Origin: Galdieria partita
Lineage: Eukaryota; Rhodophyta; Bangiophyceae; Galdieriales; Galdieriaceae
Assembly: GCA_025991245.1 (NCBI GenBank)
Contig: BQMJ01000015.1
Coordinates: forward strand, 186,001-250,000
Direction: 5' to 3'
Length of the DNA stretch: 64,000 bases
Of the stretch, positions 63,097-64,000 are shown piece by piece. Every line of letters begins with the position of its first letter. The first letter of the stretch is position 1. Under the pieces are notes generated by a model that ran no database searches, had not been told where the DNA came from, and saw only the letters and a program-made list of their open reading frames with translations. Position numbers and translations under genes: made by a program.

Positions 63097-64000
63097 TTAT
63101 CTTAGCTGCAAAATTGTTATTTTCTCTTCCAAATTTGTACTTTTTGAATTGCCTATAGAGACCAACTTGACTTTAGAGGGTGAATGAATAAAATTCACGT
63201 TATACTGCTTTTCCAGCTCATTCTTGACTTCCCAAAACTCCTCAATTGTTTTTATGTTGTCTATTTTATACAAATCTTTCAGGTTTAATGAGGGATGTTC
63301 TTCTTGTAAAGACACTTGATAATCCTCCGAAAAGTTAGATTCCTTTGTCATTATCAGTTCCTTCAGCCGTTCAATTTGTGAACTTTTATCGTTTTCCACA
63401 TTAACATTTGACTTATGAAGCGGTCTCTCAAAAAGCTCTAGTAACAATTTGTTATTTCTCTAGGACATGACAAAAAGATTTTCAGCAACGAGTTCTGATA
63501 CAGTAAATAGAATTACCTCATATCGTTCGAACGCTTCATCTCGTATTTTCATCTGAGATATCCCATCAAAAGAACCGAAATAAGAAGCGGCATTGGCTAC
63601 GACAGATACTTTCAAAGGGCCCTAGTCACCGTATTTTAACCCCCAAGAATATTATAAGGTGCAACTTACCATCCCATCTAATGCCATCCTATACTTTGAA
63701 GCCGTCTGTCTCGCATGTTCTCTCTGATTTTTTGTACTGTTCTTTTCAATTCGTTGCTTAACAGCTACTCGTGAACTGGGAGCAACTCGACGAAATGAAG
63801 TAGCTTTTCTGAAGCTATCCAATCCGGTTCCTTGAGCACGACCTAGATTAAAATTGTTGTTGTGGTGACTTGGCGGATAACCAAGAGCACCACCAAGTCG
63901 CGTATTCGCTGGTCTAAACGGTTGCGACGCTGATACACCGTCCCAGGTAGTAGAACCAGGTTGATAATAAATGGACGACCGACTAAAGGGGTTACTAAAA
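63097..64000 (-). CDS. Unrecognised protein, C-terminal part (5' end outside window)
   Basis: Three exons seen: beyond 64000 to 63670, 63621-63517 and 63459-63097, with introns of 48 and 57 nt in phase 0. The visible part is about 265 residues. The N-side is Asn/Ser/Arg-rich and basic (RRVAPSSRVAVKQRIEKN). The middle is compact (LKVSVVANAASYFGSFDGI). The C-side is helical and charged (LLLELFERPL; EEFWEVKNELEKQ), ending KITILQLR. I do not recognise a family. It converges with RPB1 (42 bp between stops). Confidence 0.6.

Noticed and set aside
1-64000. Transposons, retroelements, proviruses or CRISPR arrays
   Set aside because: No transposase, reverse transcriptase or integrase motif, no long terminal or inverted repeats, and nearly all the space is taken by host genes.

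Overview
The window looks like nuclear DNA of a unicellular red alga of the Galdieria type (Cyanidiophyceae). This is inferred, not proven. It is AT-rich. Genes are packed tens to a few hundred bases apart on both strands, and most carry introns of about 43-60 nt with GT..AG ends. Plastid-type genes are present: a Tat-targeted TL29-like peroxidase relative and a BASS-type transporter. The NADPH oxidase carries the extra membrane block described for red algae. RPB1 has a heptad tail, which argues against Cyanidioschyzon as I recall it. I see no mobile element, provirus, CRISPR array, tRNA or rRNA.

Layout. 1-8.3 kb: TAF2 5' part (-), dienelactone hydrolase family protein (-), a small NDUFA3-like gene (+), class 3 lipase (+), SET/NAP protein (+), EamA transporter (-), orphan two-helix protein (-). 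8.4-20.5 kb: VPS18 (+), a terminal nucleotidyltransferase (+), then BiP (-) head to head with an ER J-protein (+), and a red-algal NADPH oxidase (-). 20.8-32.2 kb: kinesin-14 (+), TIM17 (-), TL29-like protein (-), BASS transporter (+), WrbA-type quinone reductase (-), BRO1 protein (+), ARMC8/GID5 (+). 32.5-41.3 kb: heat-shock factor (-), four-helix membrane protein (+), NDUFS5 (+), TAF5 (+), PSMA3 (-), an SDR (+), a CDK10/11-type kinase (+). 41.4-53.7 kb: presenilin (-), RING protein C (+), MFS transporter (-), GRAM/VASt protein (+), RING proteins B and A (-), DNAJA-type J-protein (+). 53.9-64 kb: a MIR-less protein O-mannosyltransferase (+), RBM42 (-), ribosomal protein L30 (+), RPB1 (+), and the C-terminal part of an unrecognised gene (-). 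I reconstructed exon joins by reading frame. For every multi-exon gene taken as complete, the summed coding length is a multiple of three.

Themes. Protein quality control is well represented: BiP, ER and cytosolic J-proteins, HSF, a proteasome subunit, ARMC8, presenilin and VPS18. Two TFIID subunits and RPB1 cover transcription initiation, and two small complex I subunits, TIM17 and L30 are mitochondrial. The arrangement is most likely ordinary gene packing, apart from the BiP/J-protein pair.

The strongest candidate for something undescribed is a family of three diverged paralogues (42.7-51.5 kb). Each has an N-terminal RING finger, a domain that reads like a degenerate Ras-type GTPase, and a C-terminus with a cysteine four residues from the end (CaaX or CaaX-like). 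Second is the RPB1 tail, whose distal half is ten identical heptads with lysine in place of threonine at position 4.
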